Positions 19,482 to 27,048 of a stretch of 32,972 nucleotides of DNA are shown one piece after another. Location: positions 1 to 32,972 of the forward strand of contig JBDRQW010000012.1 in NCBI GenBank assembly GCA_043826085.1. The letters are read 5' to 3'. The notes beneath the pieces are model-generated. The model searched no databases. It saw only the letters and a program-made list of their open reading frames with translations, and had not been told where the DNA came from. How positions within the stretch are numbered: the first letter of the stretch is position 1; each line of letters starts with the position of its first letter. The stretch comes from CAXBYZ01 sp043826085. Lineage in GTDB: Bacteria > Patescibacteriota > Microgenomatia > UBA1400 > CG1-02-47-37. The position numbers were made by a program, and so were the translations under genes.

Positions 19482-19940
19482 ATGATCAAAGCCGAAGCAA
19501 AATTTATCAGAACCAGCCCAAGAAAACTTAGGCTAGTGGCCGATCTGGTTAGAAACATGAGTTTAGCCGAAGCCATAAGTACCTTAACTCATCTTAGAAA
19601 AAGGTCGGTTACTCCACTTTTAAAAACTCTAAAGCAAGCCACCGCCAACGCTGTTAATAATCTAAATTTAAGCAAAGACTCTCTTCAAATTCAATCAATT
19701 GAAGTGAACGAGGGAGCCACTTACAAACGTTGGAATCCGGTTTCCCGCGGTCGGGCTCACTCAATTTTAAAAAGAACCAGTCATATAAAAGTACTTTTAA
19801 AGTCGAACAATTCCGAAAAAGGTGACACCTTGACAGGAGACGCGAGAGAATCTCGAGTCGGGACGGCGAAGCCGGAAGGTGTCACCTTATCGGAAAAGAC
19901 TTCCACTCCCACTCCGGGAGTGATAAAAGGGAAGAAATAA
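19482..19940 (+). CDS. rplV: 50S ribosomal protein L22 with two palindrome-encoded insertions in its tail
   Basis: 152 residues against a usual ~110-115. Core: KFIRTSPRKLRLVADLVR, the beta-hairpin loop and WNPVSRGRAHSILKRTSHI, which lines the exit tunnel. After KVLLKSNNSEK the tail consists largely of element-derived sequence: residues 114-136 from the 70-nt element (beginning GDTLTGDARESRVG) and TPGV at 144-147 from a TPGV arm. The last residues are IKGKK. L22's tail lies on the solvent side near the tunnel exit, so it may tolerate extension (inference). rpsC starts 1 base after its stop. Confidence 0.97.
   Translation: MIKAEAKFIRTSPRKLRLVADLVRNMSLAEAISTLTHLRKRSVTPLLKTLKQATANAVNNLNLSKDSLQIQSIEVNEGATYKRWNPVSRGRAHSILKRTSHIKVLLKSNNSEKGDTLTGDARESRVGTAKPEGVTLSEKTSTPTPGVIKGKK
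19819..19888. repeat. 70-nt composite palindromic element in frame in rplV
   Basis: Arms AAGGTGACACCTT (19819-19831) and AAGGTGTCACCTT (19876-19888) are reverse complements and each is itself a 6+1+6 palindrome. The 44-base core carries two small hairpins, CGAGA-GAA-TCTCG and CGGC-GAA-GCCG. It differs from the rplM copy (32091-32160) at one base, G to A after the left arm. Same architecture as the TPGV element but unrelated bases. Confidence 0.93.
19904..19922. repeat. TPGV arm with partial second arm in rplV
   Basis: A complete CACTCCGGGAGTG (19910-19922) is directly preceded by CACTCC, as if a second arm had been truncated to its first half. Read as TPTPGV. It lies 15 bases after the 70-nt element, so L22 carries two families side by side, as L13 does. 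Confidence 0.78.
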
Positions 19941-19941
19941 T

Positions 19942-20598
19942 ATGGGACAAAAAGTACATCCAAAATCATTTAGAATAGGCCCTCTTTACACTTGGTCCAG
20001 TAATTGGTTTGCCACGAAAAAAGACTATCAAAAGTTTTTACTGGAAGATATTCAATTAAGAAAGTTTTTGTTTAGTAAACTTGAACTTGCGGGTATTACC
20101 GAAGTAAAAATCGAGCGTTCCATCAATACTATAAAGTTTATTCTTCATGTCTCTAGACCGGGTGTGGTTATTGGTCGCGGTGGTTCAGGCATTGAAGAAC
20201 TAAAAAAGATTTTATTTAATAAACTAAAATTTAATAAACAAACAAACAAAGCTCCAAAATTCGAACTCGAGGTAGTTGAAGTCAAAAAGCCGGATTTATC
20301 AGCTAGGTTAATTGGTCTAAGAATTGCCGATCAAATGTTAAAACGTTACCCTCATAGAAGAGCTATTTCTCAGGCTTTAGAAAGAGCCATGACTGGCGGA
20401 GCTAAGGGTGTAAAAATTGTTTTAGCCGGTCGTATCAATGGAGCCGAAATTGGTAGAACTGAAAAGTATTCAAAAGGCAGTGTTCCTTTGAGTACTATAA
20501 GATCAGACATTGATTACTTTGAAAAACCGGCTTTAACTAAGTTTGGTTATGTTGGTATTAAAGTATGGGTATATAAAGGAGAATTAAATATAGTTTAA
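19942..20598 (+). CDS. rpsC: 30S ribosomal protein S3
   Basis: 218 residues. MGQKVHPKSFRIG at the start; the KH domain GXXG loop is in RPGVVIGRGGSGIEELKK; the C-terminal domain has RRAISQALERAMTGGAKG, AEIGRTEKYSKGSVPLSTI and GVKVWVYKGE-type IKVWVYKGEL. S3 forms part of the mRNA entry channel helicase with S4 and S5. The normal S3 end is kept, and the TAA stop overlaps the first two bases of a palindromic hairpin. Confidence 0.98.
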   Translation: MGQKVHPKSFRIGPLYTWSSNWFATKKDYQKFLLEDIQLRKFLFSKLELAGITEVKIERSINTIKFILHVSRPGVVIGRGGSGIEELKKILFNKLKFNKQTNKAPKFELEVVEVKKPDLSARLIGLRIADQMLKRYPHRRAISQALERAMTGGAKGVKIVLAGRINGAEIGRTEKYSKGSVPLSTIRSDIDYFEKPALTKFGYVGIKVWVYKGELNIV

Positions 20599-20635
20599 GG
20601 TTCGGAACTAGAACTTCTTAAAGTTCACGAACCTT
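20597..20635. repeat. GGTTACGAACT-type hairpin copy 2, at the rpsC stop
   Basis: AAGGTTCG...CGAACCTT with an inner GAACTT...AAGTTC stem: same layout as the copy after rplB but with base changes in the arms (GGTTCGGAACT left, AGTTCACGAACC right) and one extra base, 39 nt in all. The core GAACTTCTTAAAGTTC is conserved. Its first bases are part of the rpsC stop codon. Confidence 0.88.
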
Positions 20636-20646
20636 AATTTTACATT

Positions 20647-21054
20647 ATGTTACAACCAAAAAGAATGAAATACCGCAAGCATTTTCGAGGTTCTATGAAG
20701 GGCAATGCTAATGTTGGCTCAAAAGTCTCTTTTGGCGAGTATGGCTTAAAGGCACAAGGTAGAGGTTGGATGACCAATAGGCAAATTGAGGCCGCTAGAA
20801 AAACTATCAGCCATCATACTAAAAGAGCCGGAAAACTCTGGATTAGAGTTTTCCCGGATAAAACCTACACTAAAAAAGCCGCCGGTGTTCGCATGGGTGG
20901 TGGCAAAGGAGAAATCGAAGGCTATGTTTGTGTTATTAAACCCGGTCGTGTTATCTTTGAGTTGGCTGGAGTAGATGAAAGCATTGCTCGCGAATCATTT
21001 AGGTTAGCTACTCAAAAGTTACCTATGAAAACCAAATTTGTAACCAAAATCTGA
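20647..21054 (+). CDS. rplP: 50S ribosomal protein L16
   Basis: 135 residues, standard. LQPKRMKYRKHFRG, FGEYGLKAQGRGWMTNRQIEAAR, RVFPDKTYTKKAAGVRMGGGKGE and PGRVIFELAGVDE are family-defining; L16 supports the A site of the large subunit. It starts 11 bases after the hairpin that ends rpsC and is followed 1 base later by rpmC. No extension. Confidence 0.98.
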   Translation: MLQPKRMKYRKHFRGSMKGNANVGSKVSFGEYGLKAQGRGWMTNRQIEAARKTISHHTKRAGKLWIRVFPDKTYTKKAAGVRMGGGKGEIEGYVCVIKPGRVIFELAGVDESIARESFRLATQKLPMKTKFVTKI

Positions 21055-21055
21055 T

Positions 21056-21253
21056 ATGAATCAAAAAGATAAACAAGCTCTTCAAGCTAAAACTACCAAA
21101 GAATTAACAGCCGATCTTTTAAAGTTAAAAAAAGATTTGGTTGATCAAAAATTAAAATTAAAAACCGGTTCTTTAAAAGATACCTCGAGTCTTAAAAAAA
21201 CTCGTTATCAAATAAACATAAGGTTACGAACTTTAAGAAGTTCGAGTTCGTAA
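21056..21253 (+). CDS. rpmC: 50S ribosomal protein L29 whose C-terminus comes from a palindromic element
   Basis: 65 residues, normal length. The typical two-helix L29 pattern is clear: LQAKTTKELTADLLKLKKDL then DQKLKLKTGSLKDTSSLKKTR. From residue 56 to the stop (RLRTLRSSSS) the codons and the TAA itself lie inside a GGTTACGAACT-type hairpin, so the element replaced or supplied the last ten residues. The part RTLR still resembles a normal L29 end, which usually reads like K-T-x-L-R. L29 sits near the tunnel exit. rpsQ follows 11 bases later. Confidence 0.94.
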   Translation: MNQKDKQALQAKTTKELTADLLKLKKDLVDQKLKLKTGSLKDTSSLKKTRYQINIRLRTLRSSSS

Positions 21254-21257
21254 CCTT
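21220..21257. repeat. GGTTACGAACT hairpin copy 3, inverted, forming the rpmC end
   Basis: 38 nt with the same 13-base arms as the rplB-rpsS copy, but the core reads TTTAAGAAGTTCG, the reverse complement of the other copies' core, so this copy is in the opposite orientation. It encodes the last ten residues and stop of rpmC. Confidence 0.92.
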
Positions 21258-21264
21258 CACCACT

Positions 21265-21495
21265 ATGAAAAAACAACTAACCGCCACTGTTATCAGTGCC
21301 AAAATGCAAAAAACAGTCAAAGTTCAAGTAATTCGAAAATGGGCTCACCCTGTCTACAAAAAAATCATCACCAAGAAAAAAAACTACTTAGTTCACAATG
21401 AAAAACTTGATTTAAAACCAGGTGATAAAGTTATTATTGAAGAAACTAAACCCATTAGCAAGAAAAAAACTTGGCAGATTGAGAGTAAGGTATGA
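21265..21495 (+). CDS. rpsQ: 30S ribosomal protein S17
   Basis: 76 residues, standard. LTATVISAKMQKTVKVQV, WAHPVYKKIITKKKNYLVHNE and GDKVIIEETKPISKKKTW match the OB-fold S17 family, an early binder of the 16S 5' domain. Overlaps rplN by 4 bases (ATGA). It starts 7 bases after the inverted hairpin of rpmC. Confidence 0.97.
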   Translation: MKKQLTATVISAKMQKTVKVQVIRKWAHPVYKKIITKKKNYLVHNEKLDLKPGDKVIIEETKPISKKKTWQIESKV

Positions 21496-21866
21496 TTCAA
21501 CTAAGATCAACCTTAAAAGTCGCTGATAATTCCGGAGGTAAAAAACTACGGGTTATCTTGGTCCATGGTGGTTCAAAAAAACGTTTTGGTCACATTGGAG
21601 ATATTGTTACTGCTTCTGTTATTCAAGCTCACCCTCACGCTCAAGTTAAATCAGGTGAAGTTGTCAAAGCAGTCATAGTTAGAACCAGAAAAGAAACTGC
21701 CAGAAAAGATGGTTCTTATGTTCGTTTTGATGACAATGCCGCTGTTATTTTAGAAAATGTTAAAAATAAAGAGCCAAAAGGCACCAGAATTTTTGGGCCG
21801 GTGGCTCGAGAAATTAAAGAGTTTGGCTACAACAAAATTGCCTCTCAGGCTCCAGAGGTTTTATGA
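21492..21866 (+). CDS. rplN: 50S ribosomal protein L14
   Basis: 124 residues, standard. IQLRSTLKVADNSGGKKLRVI at the start, VVKAVIVRTRKETARKDGSYV, FDDNAAVILENVK and the C-terminal KEPKGTRIFGPVAREI are intact. L14 forms intersubunit bridges and is the docking site of the silencing factor RsfS. It overlaps both neighbours by 4 bases (ATGA at both ends), so rpsQ, rplN and rplX are translationally coupled. Confidence 0.98.
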   Translation: MIQLRSTLKVADNSGGKKLRVILVHGGSKKRFGHIGDIVTASVIQAHPHAQVKSGEVVKAVIVRTRKETARKDGSYVRFDDNAAVILENVKNKEPKGTRIFGPVAREIKEFGYNKIASQAPEVL

Positions 21867-22168
21867 AATTAAAAGTAAATGACACCATCAAAGTAACTCT
21901 TGGTAAAGATAGGGGTAAAACCGGCAAGATCGAAAAAATTTTTCCAAAGAAAAACATGGTTCAAGTTCCGGGTATCAATGTCTATAAAAAGCATCTCAAA
22001 GCTCAGGGCGAATCCAAACCCGGTGGTATTATTGATTTGGTTAAACCTATGTATGTTTCAAAAGTTGCCTTAATTTGCCCAAAGTGTCAAAAAATCACTA
22101 GGGTGGGTTATCAAGGTCAAGGTAAAAAGAAAGTTAGAATTTGTAAAAAATGCAAGGCTATTCTATGA
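21863..22168 (+). CDS. rplX: 50S ribosomal protein L24 with zinc-ribbon C-terminus
   Basis: 101 residues. KOW motif region VTLGKDRGKTGKIEKIFPKK at residues 11-30, GINVYKKHLK and GGIIDLVKPMYVSKVAL. The C-terminal part holds CPKC (Cys72, Cys75) and CKKC (Cys94, Cys97), so this is a zinc-binding version. L24 starts 50S assembly and lies at the tunnel exit. Overlaps rplN by 4 bases and rplE by 4. Confidence 0.97.
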   Translation: MKLKVNDTIKVTLGKDRGKTGKIEKIFPKKNMVQVPGINVYKKHLKAQGESKPGGIIDLVKPMYVSKVALICPKCQKITRVGYQGQGKKKVRICKKCKAIL

Positions 22169-22707
22169 ACCGTCTAAAAGAAAAATACCAAAAAGAAATA
22201 ATCAAAACTCTAAAAAAAGAGTTTAAACTAACTAACGACTTAGCAGTTCCAAAAGTTACCAAAATAGTCATTAATGTTGGTTTAAAAGAAGGTGCCGGAG
22301 ACAAAGGTATAGTCAAAAAAGTTTCCGATTATATCAGTTTAATTGCCGGTCAAAAAGCTATTATTACCAGAGCCAGGGTAGCTGAAGCCGCCTTTAAAAC
22401 TAGAAAAGACGATCCCATTGGAGTTAAAGTTACTTTAAGAAACAAAAGAATGTATGAGTTTTTAGATAAATTTATTTCTATTGTTCTTCCAAGAGTTAGA
22501 GATTTCCAAGGAGTATCCAGAAAATCTTTCGACGGTCGTGGCAATTATTCAATCGGTTTAAATGATCAAACTGTTTTTCAAGAGGTAGATTATGATACAA
22601 TCGACACTGTTCGAGGATTACAAATAAATTTTGTTACTAATACTAATAACGACAAACTAGCTTTAAGATTATTAAAACTCTTAGGTATGCCTTATGTCAA
22701 AAGTTAA
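22165..22707 (+). CDS. rplE: 50S ribosomal protein L5
   Basis: 180 residues from the ATG at 22165, which overlaps the rplX stop as ATGA; an in-frame ATG at 22150 would add MQGYS and lacks family support. PKVTKIVINVGLKEGAGDK, GQKAIITRARVAEAAFKTR, GVKVTLRNKRMYEFLDKF, LPRVRDFQGVSRKSFDGRGNY and the C-terminal LLKLLGMPY are diagnostic. L5 binds 5S rRNA and contacts P-site tRNA. rpsN starts within its last codons. Confidence 0.97.
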   Translation: MNRLKEKYQKEIIKTLKKEFKLTNDLAVPKVTKIVINVGLKEGAGDKGIVKKVSDYISLIAGQKAIITRARVAEAAFKTRKDDPIGVKVTLRNKRMYEFLDKFISIVLPRVRDFQGVSRKSFDGRGNYSIGLNDQTVFQEVDYDTIDTVRGLQINFVTNTNNDKLALRLLKLLGMPYVKS

Positions 22708-22879
22708 ATACTTTGAAAAACAAAAAAGAAAACCAAAGTTTCCTTCAAGACAAAAAAACCGTTGTCAACTTTGTGGTCGACCTAGAGCCTATATTAGACT
22801 CTTTGGTGTTTGTAGGTTATGTTTTAGAAAATTAGCCCAAAAAGGTGAATTACCCGGAGTTACCAAAGCCAGTTGGTAA
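22694..22879 (+). CDS. rpsN: 30S ribosomal protein S14, zinc-binding type (type Z)
   Basis: 61 residues, the short zinc form. Cys24 and Cys27 (CQLC) with Cys40 and Cys43 (CRLC) form the zinc site; RPRAYIRLFGVCR and the ending ELPGVTKASW are characteristic. It overlaps rplE by 14 bases. The presence of zinc versions of S14, L24 and L36 together points to a zinc-replete ribosome set with no zinc-free paralogues visible here. Confidence 0.97.
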   Translation: MSKVKYFEKQKRKPKFPSRQKNRCQLCGRPRAYIRLFGVCRLCFRKLAQKGELPGVTKASW

Positions 22880-22885
22880 ATTAAT

Positions 22886-23278
22886 ATGCTATCAGATCCT
22901 ATTGCAGACTTGTTAACCAGAATTAGAAACGCCAAATTGGTTAATCATAAAAAGGTTTCTATTCCACATTCAATCTTAAAAGAAAATATTGTAAAAATTT
23001 TAAAAATCAAAGGCTATATTAAAGATTATATGACAGAAGGTAAAGTTCCTCAGAAAATCTTAAAAATCAATTTAAAGTATCGCCATAAAATCTCAGCCAT
23101 TAATCAAATAATAAGAATTTCCAAACCCGGAGTCAGAATTTACGCTAATTTCTCAGAACTTTCAAAATTAATGAGAGGCAGGGGCACTGTTATTCTTTCA
23201 ACTTCAAAAGGTGTTATGACTGCTCAAGATGCAAAAAAAAATAATTTAGGAGGAGAAGTTCTTTTAAAGGTAAGCTAA
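22886..23278 (+). CDS. rpsH: 30S ribosomal protein S8
   Basis: 130 residues, standard. DPIADLLTRIRNAKLVNHKKV, the central LKINLKYRH segment and the C-terminal RGRGTVILSTSKGVMTAQDAKK, followed by GGEVLLKV, match S8. In model bacteria S8 both organises the 30S central domain and represses spc-operon translation by binding near rplE; no obvious equivalent site was identified here. Starts 6 bases after rpsN. Confidence 0.98.
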   Translation: MLSDPIADLLTRIRNAKLVNHKKVSIPHSILKENIVKILKIKGYIKDYMTEGKVPQKILKINLKYRHKISAINQIIRISKPGVRIYANFSELSKLMRGRGTVILSTSKGVMTAQDAKKNNLGGEVLLKVS

Positions 23279-23279
23279 T

Positions 23280-23828
23280 ATGTCTAGAATCGGCAAACAA
23301 CCAGTCATTATTCCAAAAGAAGTCACCCTGGAAATAAAAAATGATCTCATGACTGTTTCTTCAAAAGGAAATATTTTAACTCAAACTATTCCGGCAGGAA
23401 TTGAGGTTACCCTTAAAGATAATCTAGCTACTGTTACTGTAAAAAATTCTTCAAATCAAACCAAGGCTTATCATGGTTTGGTTAGAAGCTTGCTTTTTAA
23501 TATGGTTGAGGGGGTTACCAAAGGTTACTCTAAAACTTTAGTTTTGGAAGGCACCGGTTTTAGAGTCGAAGCCAAAGACAAAGGCATTGAGCTATCACTT
23601 GGTTTTTCTCACCCGGTTATTTATCAAGCTCCGGAATCCATTAAAATAGAAGTTAAAGATAATAAAACCATTATAATATCAGGAGCAGACAAACAACTGG
23701 TTGGTCAAGTGGCCGCTAAAATAAGAGAATATAAAAAACCGGATTCTTATAAAGGCAAAGGAGTTAGATATCAAGGCGAAGTTGTTAAATTAAAACCGGG
23801 TAAATCCGCAAAAGCGGCTGAAGCTTAA
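23280..23828 (+). CDS. rplF: 50S ribosomal protein L6
   Basis: 182 residues, standard. MSRIGKQPVIIPKEV, the first domain with HGLVRSLLFNMVEGVTKGYSK, then LEGTGFRVEAKDKGIELSLGFSHPV and the C-terminal GADKQLVGQVAAKIREYKKPDSYKGKGVRY (conserved GADKxxVGQ, KxPDxYKGKG). It starts one base after rpsH. L6 lies near the sarcin-ricin loop and factor-binding site. Confidence 0.98.
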   Translation: MSRIGKQPVIIPKEVTLEIKNDLMTVSSKGNILTQTIPAGIEVTLKDNLATVTVKNSSNQTKAYHGLVRSLLFNMVEGVTKGYSKTLVLEGTGFRVEAKDKGIELSLGFSHPVIYQAPESIKIEVKDNKTIIISGADKQLVGQVAAKIREYKKPDSYKGKGVRYQGEVVKLKPGKSAKAAEA

Positions 23829-23830
23829 AT

Positions 23831-24148
23831 ATGATTAATAGATACAAAGATTTAAAAACTAAAAGAAAAATCAGAACCAGAGCCACTTTAACTACCAATA
23901 AAGATAGGCCGCGGCTAACAGTTTTTAGAAGTAACAAATTTATTTATGCTCAAATTATAGATGACATTAAAGGTATTACTCTAGTCAGTGCTACTGCCAA
24001 AAAAGCCACTGATTTAGGTGTTGCTATCGCCAAAAAAGCCAAACTTAAAAAAATTAATAAAGTAGTTTTTGATCGTGGTTCTTACAAGTATCACGGCCGT
24101 GTCAAAGCTCTAGCCGAGGCCGCCAGAAAAACCGGTTTAAAATTTTAA
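23831..24148 (+). CDS. rplR: 50S ribosomal protein L18
   Basis: 105 residues, slightly short (usual ~115-120) because the N-terminal arm is brief. RPRLTVFRSNKFIYAQIIDD, then VAIAKKAKLKKINKVVFDRG and YKYHGRVKALAEAARKTGLKF, are the family's conserved C-terminal half. L18 binds 5S rRNA together with L5. Begins 2 bases after rplF. Confidence 0.97.
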   Translation: MINRYKDLKTKRKIRTRATLTTNKDRPRLTVFRSNKFIYAQIIDDIKGITLVSATAKKATDLGVAIAKKAKLKKINKVVFDRGSYKYHGRVKALAEAARKTGLKF

Positions 24149-24154
24149 TATAAT

Positions 24155-24661
24155 ATGATGCAACCACCACAAAAAAATCAAAGAAATCAAGGTAGATATC
24201 AACAGGATAAAGAATTTGACGAAAAAGTTATTCAAGTCAATCGTGTTTCCAAAAAAACTAAGGGTGGTAACCAAATCGGTTTTTCTGTTCTCATGGTTAT
24301 TGGCGATAAAAAAGGTCGGGTTGGAGTTGGTCTGGGTAAAGCCAAGGACGTTCTCTCCTCAATCAAAAAAGGTATTAAAAAAGCCAAAAAAAATCTTATC
24401 ACTGTGCCCATGAGAAAAGACACTATTCCTCATGATATTCTTGTCAAATTTGGTGCCGCTAAAGTTATGCTTAAGCCGGCTCCTAAAGGTAGTGGTATTA
24501 TTGCCGGAGGAGCTGTTCGATCAGTTATGGAAGCCGCCGGAGTTAAAAATGTTTCCAGCAAAGTCCTTGGAACCAGAAACAAGGCCTCAAATGTTTACTG
24601 TACAATCAAAGCATTAAAACAACTTCAAAAATATACTGAGCTAACAAAGGAGAAAAAATGA
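24155..24661 (+). CDS. rpsE: 30S ribosomal protein S5
   Basis: 168 residues. The dsRNA-binding-like domain has VIQVNRVSKKTKGG and FSVLMVIGDKKGRVGVGLGKA, followed by IPHDILVKFGAAKVMLKPAPKG, GIIAGGAVRSVMEAAGVKNV and LGTRNKASNVYCTI. Two adjacent ATGs (24155, 24158) can serve as start. In most bacteria rpmD (L30) follows; here rplO overlaps rpsE by 4 bases, leaving no room for rpmD, a CPR trait. The end includes AAAGGAG, a Shine-Dalgarno for rplO. Confidence 0.98.
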   Translation: MMQPPQKNQRNQGRYQQDKEFDEKVIQVNRVSKKTKGGNQIGFSVLMVIGDKKGRVGVGLGKAKDVLSSIKKGIKKAKKNLITVPMRKDTIPHDILVKFGAAKVMLKPAPKGSGIIAGGAVRSVMEAAGVKNVSSKVLGTRNKASNVYCTIKALKQLQKYTELTKEKK

Positions 24662-25200
24662 CTTTAAATACACTTACAAAAACAAAAGATAAATCAAAAA
24701 AAAGAGTTGGTCGCGGTTATGGTTCAGGTAAAGGTGGTCACACTTCCGGTCGTGGTGCCAAAGGCCAAAAAGCCAGAAGTAAGGTGCCACTTTATTTTGA
24801 AGGTACCCCAATGAGAAAAAGTTTAATAAGGAGAATTCCTATGTTACGTGGAAAATTAAAAAACAAACCGGTTGGTATCAAACCCATAATTATAAATCTA
24901 AAACACTTGGTGACTTTTAAAAAAGATCAAACAGTATCTGTCGAAACTTTAATCAAAAATAAAGTATTGCCGGCAAATGCCAAGGGTTTACCAGTCAAAA
25001 TTTTGGGAGATGGTGACCTTAAGGTAGCTTTAACAGTTACTTTACCTACTTCAAAATCCGCCGCCAAAAAAATTAAAAAAGCTGGCGGTAAAATAATATC
25101 TCCCACTCCCGGAGTGAAGAAAAAACCAAAAACTCCCACTCCCGGAGTGAAACCTGCCTGCGCAGGCAGGGAAGTTCCCACTCCGGGAGTGATTAAATGA
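24658..25200 (+). CDS. rplO: 50S ribosomal protein L15 with palindrome-encoded C-terminal tail
   Basis: 180 residues against a usual ~145-150. KRVGRGYGSGKGGHTSGRGAKGQKAR and GGQMPLYR-equivalent VPLYFEGTPMRKSLIRRIP mark the core; the usual C-terminus KKIKKAGGKI is at about residue 145. The tail then reads through one TPGV arm (150-153), KKKPKTP, and a full long-form element (161-178, TPGVKPACAGREVPTPGV), ending IK. The AAAGGAG in the rpsE end provides an SD. It overlaps secY by 4 bases (ATGA), so the stop and the next start sit 3 bases after an element arm. Confidence 0.96.
   Translation: MTLNTLTKTKDKSKKRVGRGYGSGKGGHTSGRGAKGQKARSKVPLYFEGTPMRKSLIRRIPMLRGKLKNKPVGIKPIIINLKHLVTFKKDQTVSVETLIKNKVLPANAKGLPVKILGDGDLKVALTVTLPTSKSAAKKIKKAGGKIISPTPGVKKKPKTPTPGVKPACAGREVPTPGVIK
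25104..25191. repeat. TPGV-type elements in rplO: solo arm plus long form
   Basis: A solo CACTCCCGGAGTG (25104-25116) is followed 20 bases later by a complete 55-base long form (25137-25191) identical to the rplC copy, including the inner CCTGCCTGCGCAGGCAGG palindrome. All arms are read in the TPGV frame. The nested arrangement suggests more than one insertion or a tandem duplication. Confidence 0.92.
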
Positions 25201-26471
25201 ATCTCCAACCAATTTTAAATATATTTAAAATTAAAGACTTAAGAAAAAAGATTTTAATTACCCTTTTTATCTTTGTTATTTTTCGTTTTATCGCCCACAT
25301 TCCGGTTCCCGGAGTTGACGTTAATGCTCTAAAACAACTTTTTGGCGGAAATCAACTTTTAGGGTTGCTTGATATTTTTTCCGGTGGAACTTTAGCCAAC
25401 TTTTCGGTTATGGCTTTAGGTTTAGGACCCTACATCAACGCCTCAATTGTTTTCAATCTACTTACTATTATCTTTCCAAAATTAGAAGAAATCAGTAAAG
25501 AGGGCGAGTATGGTCGAGAAAAAATCAATCAATGGACTAGAATGTTATCTATTCCCTTGGCCGCCATTCAAAGCATCGGCATGGTCGCTTTACTTAAAAA
25601 TCAACAAATCATCAACTTATCAAACCCCTTATTTAGTCTTAGTACGGTAATTACTATGGTTGCCGGCACAGTTTTACTAATGTGGTTGGGTGAACTTCTT
25701 ACCGAGTATGGCATTGGCAATGGCATTTCTTTGCTCATTTTTGCCGGTATTGTTGGTCGTTTGCCCGTCTCTTTACTTCAAACCTCTTCAATCAGTCAAA
25801 CCCTAAACTTTGTTAGTATTATTACTTTTGCTATTTTAGGCTTGTTGGTAATTTCAGGCATTATTTATGTCAATGAAGCCACTCGTCAAATAAAAGTTCG
25901 TTATGCCAGAAGAGTCAGTGGTCGGACTCAACCCGGCCAATCAACCCACCTACCATTAAGAGTCAATCAAGCCGGAGTTATTCCTATCATTTTTGCTGTT
26001 TCCCTGGTTTTAATGCCATCAGTTTTGGGTAATTTTTTAACCGGAGTCAGTAATCCAAAAATAGTTGCTTTTGCCACTAATTTAGTTAATATTTTTGATC
26101 CCAACAAAGTTCCTTACCATGTTATCTATTTACTTCTGGTAATTGCCTTTACTTATTTTTATACTGCGGTTACTTTTAATCCGGATAAAATTTCAGAAGA
26201 TATTAAAAAATATGGTGGTTTTATTCCCGGTATCAGGCCCGGTAAACCTACCGCTGATTATCTGTCTTATGTTTTAAACAGAATTACTTTGGCTGGTGCT
26301 TTATTTTTAGGTCTAATTGCCATTCTCCCTTCCATTGCCAGTTATTTAACCGGTATCACCACTCTCACTATTGGCGGTACCGGTATTTTAATCGTTGTTT
26401 CTGTTATTCTGGAAACTAGTAAAAACTTTGAATCTCAATTAATTATGCGAAACTACGACAGTTTCCTATAA
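25197..26471 (+). CDS. secY: Preprotein translocase subunit SecY
   Basis: 424 residues with the ten-helix SecY layout. RFIAHIPVPGVDV in the first helix and plug region, LGLGPYINASIVFNLL, GIGNGISLLIFAGIV, PLRVNQAGVIPIIFA, PDKISEDIKKYGGFIPGIRPGKPTADYL and the C-terminal QLIMRNYDSFL are all conserved. It forms the protein-conducting channel of the inner membrane with SecE/SecG. Translationally coupled to rplO by a 4-base overlap; adk starts 1 base after its stop. Confidence 0.98.
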   Translation: MNLQPILNIFKIKDLRKKILITLFIFVIFRFIAHIPVPGVDVNALKQLFGGNQLLGLLDIFSGGTLANFSVMALGLGPYINASIVFNLLTIIFPKLEEISKEGEYGREKINQWTRMLSIPLAAIQSIGMVALLKNQQIINLSNPLFSLSTVITMVAGTVLLMWLGELLTEYGIGNGISLLIFAGIVGRLPVSLLQTSSISQTLNFVSIITFAILGLLVISGIIYVNEATRQIKVRYARRVSGRTQPGQSTHLPLRVNQAGVIPIIFAVSLVLMPSVLGNFLTGVSNPKIVAFATNLVNIFDPNKVPYHVIYLLLVIAFTYFYTAVTFNPDKISEDIKKYGGFIPGIRPGKPTADYLSYVLNRITLAGALFLGLIAILPSIASYLTGITTLTIGGTGILIVVSVILETSKNFESQLIMRNYDSFL

Positions 26472-26472
26472 A

Positions 26473-27048
26473 ATGTTTATAATCTTTTACGGGCCGGAAG
26501 GCTCAGGCAAATCAACTCAAGCTAAAATGTTAGCCGAAAAACTCGGTGTTCCTTATTTAGGTTCAGGGGATTTAGTTAGAAAATACGCTGCCGAGGATAA
26601 GGGTATTATGGGCGACGCTTGCCGAGATGTTTTTAAAACCGGCCACTACTTGGCTGACTCGGAAATATTTGTTTTATGGAAAGATCGTTTAAAGGAAGAC
26701 GATGTTCAAGATGGTTTTGTTATCGATGGTTTTCCCAGAAACCACACTCAAGCTTTATTTTTAGCTGACAAACTGGATAAATACAAAAAAACCGTTAACT
26801 TTGTTTTTTATCTTAATATTTCTCAACCGGAATCTATTAAACGTTTGCTTAATAGAGGTCGAAAAAGCCCGGATGGTTCGCTTCATGATTCAGAAGAAAA
26901 AATAAAATCAAGACTAAATATCTATCAAAAACAAGAAGCCGACGTCTTAAAGTTTTATCAAGAAAACAAGTTACTAAAAACCATCAACGGTGAACAGTCC
27001 ATAGAAGCCATTCACCAAGATGTTCTAAAGGTGGTTAATAATGGCTAA
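26473..27048 (+). CDS. adk: Adenylate kinase (short-LID form)
   Basis: 191 residues. P-loop GPEGSGKST (from Gly7; the usual Pro-Gly order is GxPGxGK, here Glu replaces the second Pro/Gly position), YLGSGDLVR for AMP binding, VIDGFPRNHTQA and NRGRKSPDG. The LID is short (about NRGRKSPDGSLHDSEEKIKSRL), lacking the long zinc-finger-like LID of most bacterial Adk. It interconverts ATP, ADP and AMP. Position after secY is classical. It overlaps the next gene by 8 bases. A UMP/CMP-kinase-like specificity cannot be excluded from sequence alone. Confidence 0.85.
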   Translation: MFIIFYGPEGSGKSTQAKMLAEKLGVPYLGSGDLVRKYAAEDKGIMGDACRDVFKTGHYLADSEIFVLWKDRLKEDDVQDGFVIDGFPRNHTQALFLADKLDKYKKTVNFVFYLNISQPESIKRLLNRGRKSPDGSLHDSEEKIKSRLNIYQKQEADVLKFYQENKLLKTINGEQSIEAIHQDVLKVVNNG

